NCBI RefSeq assembly: GCF_001904635.1
Contig: NZ_MRCB01000038.1
Span: forward strand, 1-38,224
Source: Hydrococcus rivularis NIES-593
GTDB taxonomy: Bacteria > Cyanobacteriota > Cyanobacteriia > Cyanobacteriales > Microcystaceae
Reading direction: 5' to 3'
DNA: 38,224 nucleotides
Positions 17,979-26,961 of this stretch are shown here, in pieces. A program made the translations under genes and the position numbers. Position 1 is the first letter of the stretch; each line of letters begins with the position of its first letter. The notes beneath the pieces were generated by a model. The model ran no database searches. It was not told where the DNA came from and was given only the letters and a program-made list of their open reading frames with translations.

Positions 17979-18467
17979 TTATTTATTTTTTTTTACCGAA
18001 CAACGATCGATCGTTTCCTGATAGAATACTTGTTTTTCGCGATCGCTGACTGTTATTTCTATTCTGACTTTAGAACATCCATGTGGCGATCTTAGAGCGA
18101 TCGCTTCTAGAAGATTGCTAGCCGCCTTCAGCGAGACAAATTCACCCCTAACCGTGTAACCCGAATCGGGAGCAGGCAGTTGTTTGAGATCGACTCCGGT
18201 AACCTCTCCATGTCCGAGATCGATTTGTGCAAGTTGTTTATTTTCATTTTCAGCTCCAATTTGTTCGACAATTAATTTTTCCCATCGAACTGGAACTTGC
18301 ACGAAACGAGTTTCGATTTGTTTGCGAATGACTACTTCACCAACTTTTCGTTTGTTGCGATTAACCAGTAATTTCTCCTCCAATAAGGAAACCGATAAGT
18401 CTTCTGTTGCCTCTTGTTTTTTATCGAAGCGATCGTTTGCCATAGGGGTTTGTTCAACTTCACTCAT
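17979..18467 (-). CDS. DUF2382 (YsnF/AvaK-type) stress protein
   Basis: 162 residues. Seen: VSLLEEKLLVNRNKRKVGEV near residues 26-45, then VIRKQIETRFVQVPVRWEKL, which is the DUF2382 pattern (LxEE-L-V-K-G-V-V-KxxxT-x-VPVRxEEVxVE). The remaining C-terminal half (GHGEVTGVDLKQLPAP...) has no family I can name. DUF2382 domains occur with PRC-barrels in desiccation or general stress proteins. Here the next gene upstream on the same strand has both, which supports a shared role. No signal peptide or membrane span. Mechanism unknown. Confidence 0.75.
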   Translation of the reverse strand: MSEVEQTPMANDRFDKKQEATEDLSVSLLEEKLLVNRNKRKVGEVVIRKQIETRFVQVPVRWEKLIVEQIGAENENKQLAQIDLGHGEVTGVDLKQLPAPDSGYTVRGEFVSLKAASNLLEAIALRSPHGCSKVRIEITVSDREKQVFYQETIDRCSVKKNK

Positions 18468-18573
18468 TTCAGTACTTCCTCAGCAACTACAGTTTTAAGC
18501 CAATTCCCGATCGCAGATTTCCTAGTAATATTAATTCCCTCTTTTCTGGCGAACTTTGGACGATTTTAGAGAA

Positions 18574-18606
18574 CTCCGCCATCGTAAGGCGGAGCTTTCT
18601 TCTACT
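18574..18606. terminator. Hairpin between the two DUF2382 genes
   Basis: CTCCGCC (18574-18580) pairs exactly with GGCGGAG (18588-18594) over a 7-base loop. The plus side is followed by CTTTCTTCT. The PRC-barrel gene ends just above it on the minus strand, so it probably terminates that transcript, although the T-rich side is better on the plus strand. Confidence 0.5.
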
Positions 18607-18634
18607 TAGTAAAAGTGCGTAGAACCTTAATCTT

Positions 18635-20005
18635 TTAGATGCGATCGCGACGGTTTTCGCTATCCGAGCGAATAATTGGGTTTCCGTCAGCATCAACTTC
18701 CAGTTCTTCGCGACGCACTGTATCTTGCATTTCTACCGTTTCGCGATCGGTTTCTTTTCTGATGTTGACTTCTTCGCGGACATAGGCTTGTTTTTGCACG
18801 TCGGCTGTTTCTTCATAGACTTCCATCCGAGCAACTTCGCCTTCTTTGAAAGCAGTGGCATCGGGAGTTACTGGAGTTGTACTCATGGGTTCTTTGCGCT
18901 CGATAACGACACGCTCTTTTTCTACCGGAACAGAAACCCGTGCGGTATCGGTTTCTACCCGCTTGCCAACTGTTACCGTACCAGTATTGAAACGGTGTTT
19001 ATTGGCAATCAAACGCTCCTCATACAGCTTAAGCTGCTGATGATTTTGTTCGTTTATATCGTAGAGAGCGGCATCGCGATCGTAAGACGAGGCAGTAGTT
19101 CCGGCAACGCCAGCAGTTGGTCTTCTGTAGGAATGTCTGACCCTTTCTTCGTAGTCGTAGTCAACGGTCATATCATCGTTATATTCGGGCAAGTTTTGTG
19201 CTTGCTCTTTAGTAAAACCTGCTGCATAGATACGATTGCGATCGCGATCGATTCTCGCCCTGCCAATCGGTAGCAAGATCTTCTTGCCAATGCCCAAGAA
19301 GCCTGTATTAACTACAAAGTAACGAAAATTACCCGTTCCATCGACAAGAATATCGTAAACGGCACCAACTCGTTCATCTGTGTCGCTGTAGACTGAATAG
19401 CCTTTGATATCGTCGTCGCCAAAGATGTCTTCTTTATAGTTTGGGTAGAGATCGCCAATCTTGTACAGATGATTATTTCCCGTTCTGTTACCGAACCGGA
19501 AGCGATCTTTGAAAGACATCAGACGATTTTGGTACTGTCCGAACCGTCCGTGTTCGCGATCGCTCATTTGATACAATTCGGGATCGCGATCGTAACTGTA
19601 GCTGCTGCGATCGTAAGCTGGGGCAGCAGTTCCGGCAACGCCAGCAGTTGGTCTTCTGTAGGAATGTCTGACCCTTTCTTCGTAGTCGTAGTCAACGGTC
19701 ATATTGTCGTTATATTCGGGCAAGTTTTCTGCCTGCTCTTTAGTAAAGCCTGATGCATAAACTCGCTCGCGACTGTAGTCGATCTTGGCTGAACCTACAG
19801 GAAGTAAAACTTTTTTTCCTAAGCCCAAAAAACCCGTGTTTATGACTAAATAACGGAATCGTCCTCCTTCATCGACGAGGAGATCCTGAACCGAACCAAT
19901 TTTTTTGTCGTTGTCGCTGTAAACTGAAAAATTCTTGATATCATCGCCGCCAAAAATATCCTCTTTATAGCTAGGATATAGATCGCCAATTTTTCTTAAT
20001 GCCAT
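18635..20005 (-). CDS. Tandem PRC-barrel plus DUF2382 protein
   Basis: 456 residues. Seen: PRC-barrel 1 at about 5-85 (KIGDLYPSYKEDIFGGDDIK, LVINTGFLGLGKKVLLPVG) and PRC-barrel 2 at about 180-265 (KIGDLYPNYKEDIFGDDDIK, FVVNTGFLGIGKKILLPIG). Each is followed by the same tail (TKEQAxNLPEYND, then DYDYEERVRHSYRRPTAGVA). A DUF2382 domain lies at about 310-445 (LKLYEERLIANKHRFNTGTV, VGKRVETDTARVSVPVEKER, VNIRKETDRETVEMQDTVRR). The first 300 residues are therefore an internal duplication. The architecture is that of cyanobacterial stress-induced photosystem/desiccation-associated proteins. Cytosolic by sequence. Function in vivo unknown. Confidence 0.85.
   Translation of the reverse strand: MALRKIGDLYPSYKEDIFGGDDIKNFSVYSDNDKKIGSVQDLLVDEGGRFRYLVINTGFLGLGKKVLLPVGSAKIDYSRERVYASGFTKEQAENLPEYNDNMTVDYDYEERVRHSYRRPTAGVAGTAAPAYDRSSYSYDRDPELYQMSDREHGRFGQYQNRLMSFKDRFRFGNRTGNNHLYKIGDLYPNYKEDIFGDDDIKGYSVYSDTDERVGAVYDILVDGTGNFRYFVVNTGFLGIGKKILLPIGRARIDRDRNRIYAAGFTKEQAQNLPEYNDDMTVDYDYEERVRHSYRRPTAGVAGTTASSYDRDAALYDINEQNHQQLKLYEERLIANKHRFNTGTVTVGKRVETDTARVSVPVEKERVVIERKEPMSTTPVTPDATAFKEGEVARMEVYEETADVQKQAYVREEVNIRKETDRETVEMQDTVRREELEVDADGNPIIRSDSENRRDRI
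19097..19704. repeat. 77-bp exact direct repeat inside the PRC-barrel gene
   Basis: Positions 19097-19173 and 19628-19704 are identical by inspection. They are 531 bp (177 codons) apart, so the duplication preserves the reading frame. Surrounding sequence of the two PRC-barrels is diverged, so the exact block suggests recent gene conversion between the two halves or strong constraint on the linker. Confidence 0.8.
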
Positions 20006-20676
20006 GGAATTTTCTCCCCGAATTCTTCTTATTTTTTCTGCAAGGTTGATATTTCTAACTTAGCGATCGCAGGAATTTTCTTCATCTAACTAATGAAATA
20101 GATTAACAATTGAACTCGATCTAACTCATTAGATAGATTTTGAGCAAATTGGGTCGCTAAAAAAACTGATTTTATCTTTAGATAGAAAGGTTGATAGAGG
20201 GGGTTACTCCGTAAGGCAGAAGCAGAATAAGTAGCCAGAAAATAAATGCTCGGACTGAGAGATTAAAGTCCGTCTTATCGAACTTGAAATCTGGTTTCCC
20301 AGAAATTTATTCTTGGTGCGATTGAGTAGTCAGGATAAAATCCTTTACCTACTGTTATCACTGGAGGAAGATATGAAAAGTAGTCGGCGATCGCTAAGTT
20401 AAAAATATTAATTTCCAATTCCCTATTTTTTAAATTTTAAAAATTAATTTTGATTAATATAGAGGAAATAAATTTTACGGGGGATAATCGTCTTAAATAT
20501 TCCGGTAATCTCATTGAAGCTTTTTCAAAAGAAACTTTAAATTGTAAAGATTTTGAACCAAAATCTAACCGATCCCGAAGGAATAAATCTACATTAAGGT
20601 AGAGGATAAATTGATGAACTCGCTTTAGAATAAAAAGCATTGCTGATGTCGAGTCGATCGATCGGAAATTGAGAAC
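20006..20676. other. Gene-free stretch upstream of the P-type ATPase
   Basis: No credible gene is seen in these 671 bp. The left end should carry the promoter of the PRC-barrel gene and the right end that of the ATPase. One oddity is a strong ribosome-binding site, GGAGGAAG at 20363-20370, three bases before an ATG at 20373. That ATG opens a frame of only nine codons (MKSSRRSLS, stop 20400-20402). It could be a relic or a leader peptide. A minus-strand frame at 20437-20640 lacks any family resemblance. Confidence 0.5.
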
Positions 20677-23394
20677 ATGACTAACGCCAACATAGAGTTA
20701 TTAGATTCCTTAGAAGCCAGTTCCCATGCAATAACAGATGTTCTCAAAATCTTGTCAGTCGATCGCGATCGCGGACTGCCAGCATCCGAAGTCGAGAGAA
20801 GACGACAGCAATATGGTTGGAATCGCTTGCAACAGCTAAAGCGCCGCAGTAACTGGCAGATTGCGATCGAGCAGTTTAAAAGCCCGATCGTCGCCTTGCT
20901 AGCAGTAGCGGCAATTCTCTCATTTTCTTTTCAAGAGTGGGTTGAGGGAATTGCGATTTTGATTGCCATCCTCCTCAATGCTGGTATTGGGTTTGTCACA
21001 GAAGTCAAAGCTGTCAATTCGATGGAGTCTTTGCAGAAACTCAGTCGCACTCACGCCAAAGTGCGTAGGGATGGCAGAGTACAGGAAATCCCCTCTGAGG
21101 AAATAGTTCCTGGAGACATCGTTGTTTTTGAAGGCGGCGATTTAGTTCCTGCCGATCTGCGCATCCTAGAAGCTTCTAAATTACAAGCCGATGAATCTGC
21201 ACTGACGGGCGAATCGGTTCCGGTCAGTAAAACCGCAGACACCTTAGAGAGAGATTTACCCTTAGCAGAACGCACCAATATGTTGTTCAAGGGGACGGCA
21301 ATTACTAGAGGGACTGGAGAAGGGATAGTTGTAGCAACGGGAATGAACACGGAATTGGGACATATCTCTTCCCTAACAGCCTCGGCAAAAGAAGAAGTCA
21401 CCCCCTTAGAAAAACGACTGGATAAACTGGGTCAAAACCTGATTTGGGTAACTGCAATTATTGTAGTGTTGGTCGCGATCGCGGGGATCCTCGGCGGCAA
21501 AGATTTGTATTTAATGATAGTAACGGCAGTCGCCCTGGCAGTAGGGGCCGTTCCAGAAGGACTGCCAATTGTGGCTACCGTAGCTTTGGCGCGGGGAATG
21601 TGGCGCATGGCGAAGCGCAACGCCCTAATCAATCGCCTCTCGGCAGTGGAAACGTTGGGAGCGACGAGCATCATTTGCACCGATAAAACGGGTACTCTCA
21701 CCGAAAACCGCATGACTGTCACCCAGATTGTCCTCGAATCGGGGGAAGTACAGGTCACAGGAGAAGCCCTTGAAGCGAAGGGAGAGTTTACCCGCCAAGG
21801 CAGGAAAATCGATCCGTTACAAGAGAAGATCTTGCGTTCGGCTTTAGAAGTAGGCGTTCTGTGCAATAACGCTCACTTACCCGAAAGCAGCAACGACAAT
21901 GCGATCGGCGATCCGATGGAAGTGGCGCTGTTAGTCGCTGGGGCAAAAGCCGGAATTCATAAAGAGGAACTGCTCAGAGAGTTTCCCGAAGTGCGCGAGG
22001 TGGCATTTGAGTCGGAGACGAAAATGATGGCGACCATTCACAAAGCTGGAGATGGTTATCGCTTTGCCGTCAAAGGTGCCTCGGAGTCCGTCCTTCCCGC
22101 CTGCACCCACAAGCTAACGCCAGAGGGATCCCAACCGATGAGCCAACAAGACCGCGACTACTGGCAAGAACGAGGCGATCGCATGGCGCGAGATGGGTTG
22201 CGGATTCTGGCTTTGGCAGAGAAAACCGTCGATAATCCCGATGCCCCTGCTTACGAGCAACTGACATTCCTCGGCATTTTGGGACTCTTAGATCCCCCGC
22301 GACAGGATGCCAAAGCTGCGATTCAAGAATGTCAGCAAGCGGGAATTCGAGTAATTATGCTAACGGGAGACCAACCGATCACCGCTCGACAGATTGGATT
22401 AGCGGTAGGTTTGACCAGCGAGCAAGAAGCAGAAGCGAGACTGGGCAAAGAATTGAAAAATCCAGACGAGTTATCCGACCAAGAAAAACTTCAACTTCGA
22501 CAAGTTCCGATTTTTGCCCGCGTCAGTCCCGAACAAAAGCTTAACTTGATTGCCATTCACCAACAAGCAGGTGCGGTAGTTGCCATGACGGGGGATGGGG
22601 TCAACGATGCCCCAGCTTTGAAAAAAGCAGACATCGGCATTGCCATGGGCAAGCGAGGCACGCAAGTAGCCCGCGAAGCAGCAGATATGGTGCTTCAGGA
22701 CGATGCTTTCCCTACCATCGTCGCCGCGATCGAACAGGGACGGGCGATCTTTGCCAACATCCGCAAGTTTACTCTCTATTTACTTTCTGGCAATACCGGA
22801 CAAATTATCGCCGTAGCCGTAGCTTCTATCGCTAACCTGCCTTTACCTTTATTTCCCTTGCAAATTCTTTTTATCAATGCGGTTAACGATGTTTTCCCTG
22901 CCCTAGCCTTGGGAGTTGGAGAGGGCAATCTCCAACAAATGAAGCATCCCCCTCGCCCCAGTCACGAGCCGATTTTAACTCGCCGTCACTGGGGCGCGAT
23001 CGCGGGTTACGGAATTATTATCGCCGCTACCATTCTCGGCGTGTTTATTCTCTCTCTTAGGGTGTTGGCATTAGAAGAACGCAGGGCGGTTACGATTTCC
23101 TTCCTTACCCTAGCTTTTACAAGACTTTGGCACGTCTTCAATATGCGCGATAGCGACTCTCGCTTGTTCCGCAATGAGGTAACTCAAAATCGCTTTATTT
23201 GGTTAGCGCTATTGATTTGTACGGGGCTGATTCTCATAGCTGTCTACGTTCCCTTCCTAGCGCAAGTACTATTAATTGTCCCTCCCAGTTTAGAACAATG
23301 GGGCTTAATTTTGGGAATGAGTACAATTCCATTGCTAATTATTCAAATCTGGAAACTTTTTAAGAATAGAAATTCTAGAAGAATCGCGGTTTGA
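20677..23394 (+). CDS. Cation-transporting P-type ATPase (P2, Ca2+-ATPase-like)
   Basis: 905 residues, full length. Pumps a cation across the membrane by an aspartyl-phosphate cycle. Seen: N-terminal cation-ATPase domain (GLPASEVERRRQQYGWNRL near 29-47), actuator ALTGESVPVSK near 175-185, helix 4 AVPEGLPIVATVALARGM near 292-309, phosphorylation site CTDKTGTLTENRMT with Asp336, hinge TGDGVNDAPALKKADIGIAM starting near 638, and helix 6 NAVNDVFPALALG near 743-755. PEGLP is typical of type II pumps of Ca2+, Na+ or H+. Ca2+ is a guess. It converges with the photosystem II S4 gene with one base between stops. A remnant of a different pump of this family lies at the right end of the window. Confidence 0.93.
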   Translation: MTNANIELLDSLEASSHAITDVLKILSVDRDRGLPASEVERRRQQYGWNRLQQLKRRSNWQIAIEQFKSPIVALLAVAAILSFSFQEWVEGIAILIAILLNAGIGFVTEVKAVNSMESLQKLSRTHAKVRRDGRVQEIPSEEIVPGDIVVFEGGDLVPADLRILEASKLQADESALTGESVPVSKTADTLERDLPLAERTNMLFKGTAITRGTGEGIVVATGMNTELGHISSLTASAKEEVTPLEKRLDKLGQNLIWVTAIIVVLVAIAGILGGKDLYLMIVTAVALAVGAVPEGLPIVATVALARGMWRMAKRNALINRLSAVETLGATSIICTDKTGTLTENRMTVTQIVLESGEVQVTGEALEAKGEFTRQGRKIDPLQEKILRSALEVGVLCNNAHLPESSNDNAIGDPMEVALLVAGAKAGIHKEELLREFPEVREVAFESETKMMATIHKAGDGYRFAVKGASESVLPACTHKLTPEGSQPMSQQDRDYWQERGDRMARDGLRILALAEKTVDNPDAPAYEQLTFLGILGLLDPPRQDAKAAIQECQQAGIRVIMLTGDQPITARQIGLAVGLTSEQEAEARLGKELKNPDELSDQEKLQLRQVPIFARVSPEQKLNLIAIHQQAGAVVAMTGDGVNDAPALKKADIGIAMGKRGTQVAREAADMVLQDDAFPTIVAAIEQGRAIFANIRKFTLYLLSGNTGQIIAVAVASIANLPLPLFPLQILFINAVNDVFPALALGVGEGNLQQMKHPPRPSHEPILTRRHWGAIAGYGIIIAATILGVFILSLRVLALEERRAVTISFLTLAFTRLWHVFNMRDSDSRLFRNEVTQNRFIWLALLICTGLILIAVYVPFLAQVLLIVPPSLEQWGLILGMSTIPLLIIQIWKLFKNRNSRRIAV

Positions 23395-23395
23395 G

Positions 23396-24175
23396 CTAAA
23401 TGAAACGGGTTAGTTGCACGCGATAGCGTTGTTTTTTGGTGAGATCCACTTCATTGACTTGCAAGCGCCCTTTCCCCCGCACCGAGATTAAGTCTCCGAT
23501 TTTGACCGTATAGCTAGCTTGCGTCACTTCTTTCCAATTGACTCTAACATCTCCCGCCGCGATCGCGTCTGCCATCTTGCTGCGAGACATCCCAAATCCT
23601 GCCGAAGCGATCGCATCTAGTCGCATCGAAGCTTCAACCGTCGTTATCTCTTTTTTCTGAGGCGGACGTACCTTAAGTTCGCTCAAATCGATGCGCTGAG
23701 TCTTGACGGGTACGGAACGCACTTGCACTAAAGACGTTTCCAAAAATTCTGCTATTTCTGGTACGACGAGAACTTGTGCGCCTCTTTCTCCCAAAACGAT
23801 AATATCTCCCACCTTATCGCGGACGATTCCAGTTCCTAAAATCGCGCCTAAAAAATCTCGATGATTGGCGGGATCGAAGAGGAAATTCCCTGCAATATCG
23901 AGAGCAGTTATTTGAATTTGCGAAGGATCCAGCCGGATGTGCGATCGCGCCATTCCGATTCGCTGGCGTTCTGCCTGCGGATAGCCTCCCCAAGCAATAT
24001 ACTCGATTTCGGTCAAACGTCCAAAAATTTGCTGCGCTTCTGCCAAAACGGGGGGCGAGAGAAAGTCCGTTAAAGCCATTTCCCAGGTTCTGAGAGCTTG
24101 TTCGGCTTTATCGACGATGCGAGCAATTTCTTCTCGATTCTCGACCCCTTTTAATAATTCTTCTCTTGGCAGCAT
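23396..24175 (-). CDS. Photosystem II S4-domain RNA-binding protein
   Basis: 259 residues. Seen: a C-terminal S4 RNA-binding domain at about 185-245 (MRLDAIASAGFGMSRSKMAD, AIAAGDVRVNWKEVTQASYT, VKIGDLISVRGKGRLQV). An N-terminal YlmH-like part includes FLGAILGTGIVRDKVGDIIV near 130-149. Cyanobacterial and plastid proteins of this type are annotated as photosystem II S4-domain proteins; YlmH relatives act on ribosomes. The precise job here, photosystem biogenesis or ribosome rescue, cannot be decided from sequence. It starts at ATG 24173-24175, preceded by a second stress-type gene on the same strand. Confidence 0.88.
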   Translation of the reverse strand: MLPREELLKGVENREEIARIVDKAEQALRTWEMALTDFLSPPVLAEAQQIFGRLTEIEYIAWGGYPQAERQRIGMARSHIRLDPSQIQITALDIAGNFLFDPANHRDFLGAILGTGIVRDKVGDIIVLGERGAQVLVVPEIAEFLETSLVQVRSVPVKTQRIDLSELKVRPPQKKEITTVEASMRLDAIASAGFGMSRSKMADAIAAGDVRVNWKEVTQASYTVKIGDLISVRGKGRLQVNEVDLTKKQRYRVQLTRFI

Positions 24176-24249
24176 GTTTTACCTTTGTCGTTTGTCCTTT
24201 GCCATTTGTCATTCGTCTCTTGTTTAATACTAATGACCGACGACCAATC

Positions 24250-24756
24250 TCAAGATTCTTGGTAACCTTGGAGATTTTCTGGCTCAAACTCGCGGAGAAT
24301 AGCAGTTGCTTTATTTTTAATCGTTTCCGATCCTTTCACCACGATAATATATTTACCTGCATTGAGGCGATTGCGGTAAGAGAGGGCATCGCCGCTACCG
24401 GATGACAAACCAACGCCACCGCCTACGAAGATGCTTCCCATTGCGCCTGCAATTGCGCCTGCCAGTCCGCCCAAAATATGGTTGCCCGGTTCTCCTGCCC
24501 AGTCAAAGGTATCCAAACCGGTAATCAGGTTAAATACATAACCCGCAGCAAAACCGAAGGGAACTAGCCAGTATGCCATCACGATAGCGCGTTTCTTGGC
24601 TTGCTCTTTAGGATCGATTAAACCGAATTCATCTGCCGTTTTGTAGCCTTGACCGAGAATCGTTAGTTGCTCGGTGGGAATACCAGCTTTTTCGAGTGCG
24701 GTATAGGCAGCTTCTGCCTTAGTGCGATCGGGTAGTACGGCAATCAGATAGTTCAT
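24250..24756 (-). CDS. Glycine-zipper membrane protein of general stress type
   Basis: 168 residues. Seen: an N-terminal small alpha/beta segment (YLIAVLPDRTKAEAAYTALE, GIPTEQLTIL), then a hydrophobic stretch near 62-80 (AYWLVPFGFAAGYVFNL), a glycine/alanine-rich span (ILGGLAGAIAGAMGSIFVGG) near 95-114, and a C-terminal strand AGKYIIVVKGSE. This sandwich of a ferredoxin-like fold split by glycine-zipper spans is also seen in the next upstream gene. The pair may be distant paralogues. Similar proteins are described as stress-induced; the function is unknown. Confidence 0.72.
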   Translation of the reverse strand: MNYLIAVLPDRTKAEAAYTALEKAGIPTEQLTILGQGYKTADEFGLIDPKEQAKKRAIVMAYWLVPFGFAAGYVFNLITGLDTFDWAGEPGNHILGGLAGAIAGAMGSIFVGGGVGLSSGSGDALSYRNRLNAGKYIIVVKGSETIKNKATAILREFEPENLQGYQES

Positions 24757-24903
24757 CGTTCTAAATCGGTTGCGATGAGGGTATAACTACAATTTATCAG
24801 TTCCTATACTAGCTAGCATTATTGATTGCCAAAGCGTAATTGTTTTTGTGATTGCGAATTGTCAGAGGTACGGGTTTGGCATTGCCAAACCCTAAGAAGA
24901 AGA

Positions 24904-25671
24904 TTAAACTGCTACTTTAGCCTTAGACCAAATGCCGTTCTCGTCTTCTTCATATTCTTGGCGAATCTTGTCCCAAGCGGCCTGCTCTGCCTGTATTTCG
25001 TCATTGGTCTCATCATAAACGGCGTTGTAGCGCTCGATAAAGGTTTTCTGAGCGGCTGGTGAGAGATGGGAGCGAACTTCGGGCGATAAGTCTTCTGGGC
25101 TGCTACAACGACCGCGACAAACACGAGATAAGGGCGCATTGGTGGTGTGGATTTCCTCTGCGCCAGCGCTTTCGAGTAAGAGTTGAAATTCCCCGGATTT
25201 ATCGGCAGGAACTTCCACCATGACGATAAAATCTCCGGCTTTTAGACGGGTTTCATAAATAGCTGCCTTGTCTTGTGGCATGCCAAGGGTAGCGAGTGCT
25301 GATGCTAAGCCAGCTCCGGCACTTCCAGCGATCGCGCCGCTTGCCGCTCCCAGTAAAATCGCGCTAATCGGACCTGCGGCAACTACCGAACCGACGAAGG
25401 GGATAAATAGGACTCCAACTCCTGTTAGCAGACTCAGAAAAGAACCAAATAAAGATCCAAAAATGGCTCCATTTTTAAGTCCGCCGAGAATGACATCTTT
25501 TTTGGTAATAAAGCCAGTAATACGCGTTTGGGACTGAAAATTTCTGCCCATAACGGAGATATGGTCGCGGGACACTCCTCTGTCTAACAAACGCTTAATT
25601 ACGTCATTAATCTGACTTTCTTGTTTAAAAACGGCGGTAATCGTGCGTTCTGCTTGGTATTCTTGAGGCAT
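24904..25671 (-). CDS. Glycine-rich membrane protein with C-terminal ChaB domain
   Basis: 255 residues. Seen: N-terminal stress-type alpha/beta domain ([31 protein letters not shown]), two long glycine/alanine-rich hydrophobic segments at about 65-130 ([40 protein letters not shown]), then [15 protein letters not shown]. From about 190 there is a ChaB-type domain: [20 protein letters not shown] with [20 protein letters not shown]. ChaB was named as a regulator of the ChaA cation/H+ antiporter in E. coli. Fusion to a membrane stress protein near a cation pump is suggestive of ion homeostasis, but this is inference. Confidence 0.8.
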   Translation of the reverse strand: MPQEYQAERTITAVFKQESQINDVIKRLLDRGVSRDHISVMGRNFQSQTRITGFITKKDVILGGLKNGAIFGSLFGSFLSLLTGVGVLFIPFVGSVVAAGPISAILLGAASGAIAGSAGAGLASALATLGMPQDKAAIYETRLKAGDFIVMVEVPADKSGEFQLLLESAGAEEIHTTNAPLSRVCRGRCSSPEDLSPEVRSHLSPAAQKTFIERYNAVYDETNDEIQAEQAAWDKIRQEYEEDENGIWSKAKVAV

Positions 25672-25991
25672 TTGTTTTTTATCCCCATCTTTTGTGTAAC
25701 TTCATTGCTATTTGAACAAGTTTCTCCTAGGTTATGCATCTATTAGACGAAAGACACTCAAAGAAAAATTTGGCGCGTCGATCTAACTTAGGGAATAGAT
25801 CGAAAAGTCAATCGAGAAAAATCAAGGAAAGGTGATTAGGAAAAACCCAGTTTTTGAAGCACAATTTTCAATTATCAATTCGCAATCGGAGGAATAATTG
25901 CGAAGATTGTCTTTTTCTTGCTTGATATAGCAGACAGTCCAAAGTCAAGTATGCTACCATCTGGGATAAAATTATTTACTCTTCGATATCG
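25672..25991. other. Divergent intergenic region without a gene
   Basis: These 320 bp separate the minus-strand ChaB-type gene from the plus-strand HNH gene and should carry both promoters. I see no open frame, no HIP1 site and no clear repeat. A TAAAAT box near 25967-25972 is a weak candidate -10 for the HNH gene, with no good -35 match. Confidence 0.4.
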
Positions 25992-26495
25992 ATGGGCAAG
26001 GTTCTGGTGTTAAACGCCTCATACGAACCGCTCAATATCACCAGTTGGCGAAGGGCGGTCGTTTTATTACTCAAAGGCAAAGCAGAGCAGTTAGAACATA
26101 ACGGTCAACAAGTGTACGCCAACTTTCCGCTTCCTTCTGTTATTCGACTGCGACATTACGTTCGCGTTCCCTACAAAGAAATTCCCTTAACCCGTCGCAA
26201 CATTCTCGAACGAGATCGTCACAGTTGTCAATACTGTAATTACAAAGGAGAGCAATTAACCCTAGATCATGTGATCCCGCGATCGCGCGGTGGTGGAGAT
26301 ACCTGGGAAAATTTAGTGACAGCTTGTGTGCGTTGCAATGTCAAAAAAGGCAATCGCACCCCAAAAGAGGCAGGCATGCATCTGAGGCATCAACCGCGAA
26401 AACCTTACAGTAGCCTTCACTTTGAAATTGTCAAGCACACTAGGGGCAATCTCAATCAAGAGTGGCGAAAATATGTAATAGGAGGAATTAGTTAA
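25992..26495 (+). CDS. HNH endonuclease-family protein
   Basis: 167 residues. Seen: N-terminal [20 protein letters not shown] near 4-23, then a ββα-metal HNH fold. CQYC (near 77-80), [13 protein letters not shown] near 88-100 with the HNH histidine, [20 protein letters not shown] near 104-123 with the second CxxC. The four cysteines bind structural zinc. Proteins with this exact N-terminus are very common single-copy genes in cyanobacteria and have no demonstrated target, so it is unlikely to be a restriction or homing enzyme. No adjacent methylase or intron. A strong terminator follows. Confidence 0.88.
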   Translation: MGKVLVLNASYEPLNITSWRRAVVLLLKGKAEQLEHNGQQVYANFPLPSVIRLRHYVRVPYKEIPLTRRNILERDRHSCQYCNYKGEQLTLDHVIPRSRGGGDTWENLVTACVRCNVKKGNRTPKEAGMHLRHQPRKPYSSLHFEIVKHTRGNLNQEWRKYVIGGIS

Positions 26496-26536
26496 GGAAC
26501 GAGCGATTGATTAAAGTACGTTCCTTTTTTATTTTT
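26494..26536 (+). terminator. Rho-independent terminator of the HNH gene
   Basis: AAGGAACG (26494-26501, overlapping the TAA stop) pairs with CGTTCCTT (26519-26526), followed by TTTTATTTTTAATT. Good stem and T-tract. Confidence 0.8.
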
Positions 26537-26668
26537 AATTGACTAACTCTCAATAGAACAACAACTAGAGCAAAAACTGACAAGTTTAAACAATAACCTT
26601 CTATTTCTTGTCAATCTTAGATAGGCAAAAGAGTTATTAGTTTGGACTACCTGCTTTTAATTTTATGT

Positions 26669-26851
26669 TTAAACAAATCTTTCCCAGAGGATTTGCCCTA
26701 ACTTAACAAGCTCAACGGTAACGAACAGAATGAGTAGAACAGTAACTAATCTATTTAAGATAAGGAGATCTCCTTTGCCGAATAGGGAGGCAACGAACTT
26801 GAGGACGATAATCGCTATAGCGGCAAGTACGAGAAGTTTTCCAGGGTTCAT
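26669..26851 (-). CDS. Small hydrophobic protein, function unknown
   Basis: 60 residues: two predicted spans (LLVLAAIAIIVLKFVASLFG and LVTVLLILFVTVELVKLG) separated by the short polar GKGDLLILNR. It starts at ATG with no strong ribosome-binding site. It reads like a conserved small membrane protein. I do not recognise the family. It is divergent from coaD, with 110 bp between starts. Confidence 0.55.
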   Translation of the reverse strand: MNPGKLLVLAAIAIIVLKFVASLFGKGDLLILNRLVTVLLILFVTVELVKLGQILWERFV

Positions 26852-26961
26852 AGTTTTTTTAGACTTTATCTCTAAAGAATAGTCTACAATTAGGTCTTGC
26901 TTTTATGCGAGCAAACAGAGAATAATAACTCTCAGAAAAATTTGGAATATATAATTGACTC

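Noticed and set aside
20437-20640. Minus-strand 67-codon frame upstream of the ATPase
   Set aside because: No family resemblance, AT-rich chance composition and no ribosome-binding site.
24250-25671. The two glycine-zipper genes as a toxin-antitoxin or pore-forming pair
   Set aside because: Lengths, split alpha/beta domain and the ChaB end fit stress proteins better; no toxin motif seen.
25992-26495. HNH protein as a restriction, homing or defence nuclease
   Set aside because: No methylase, intron or defence partner nearby; the N-terminus matches an ubiquitous cyanobacterial single-copy family.
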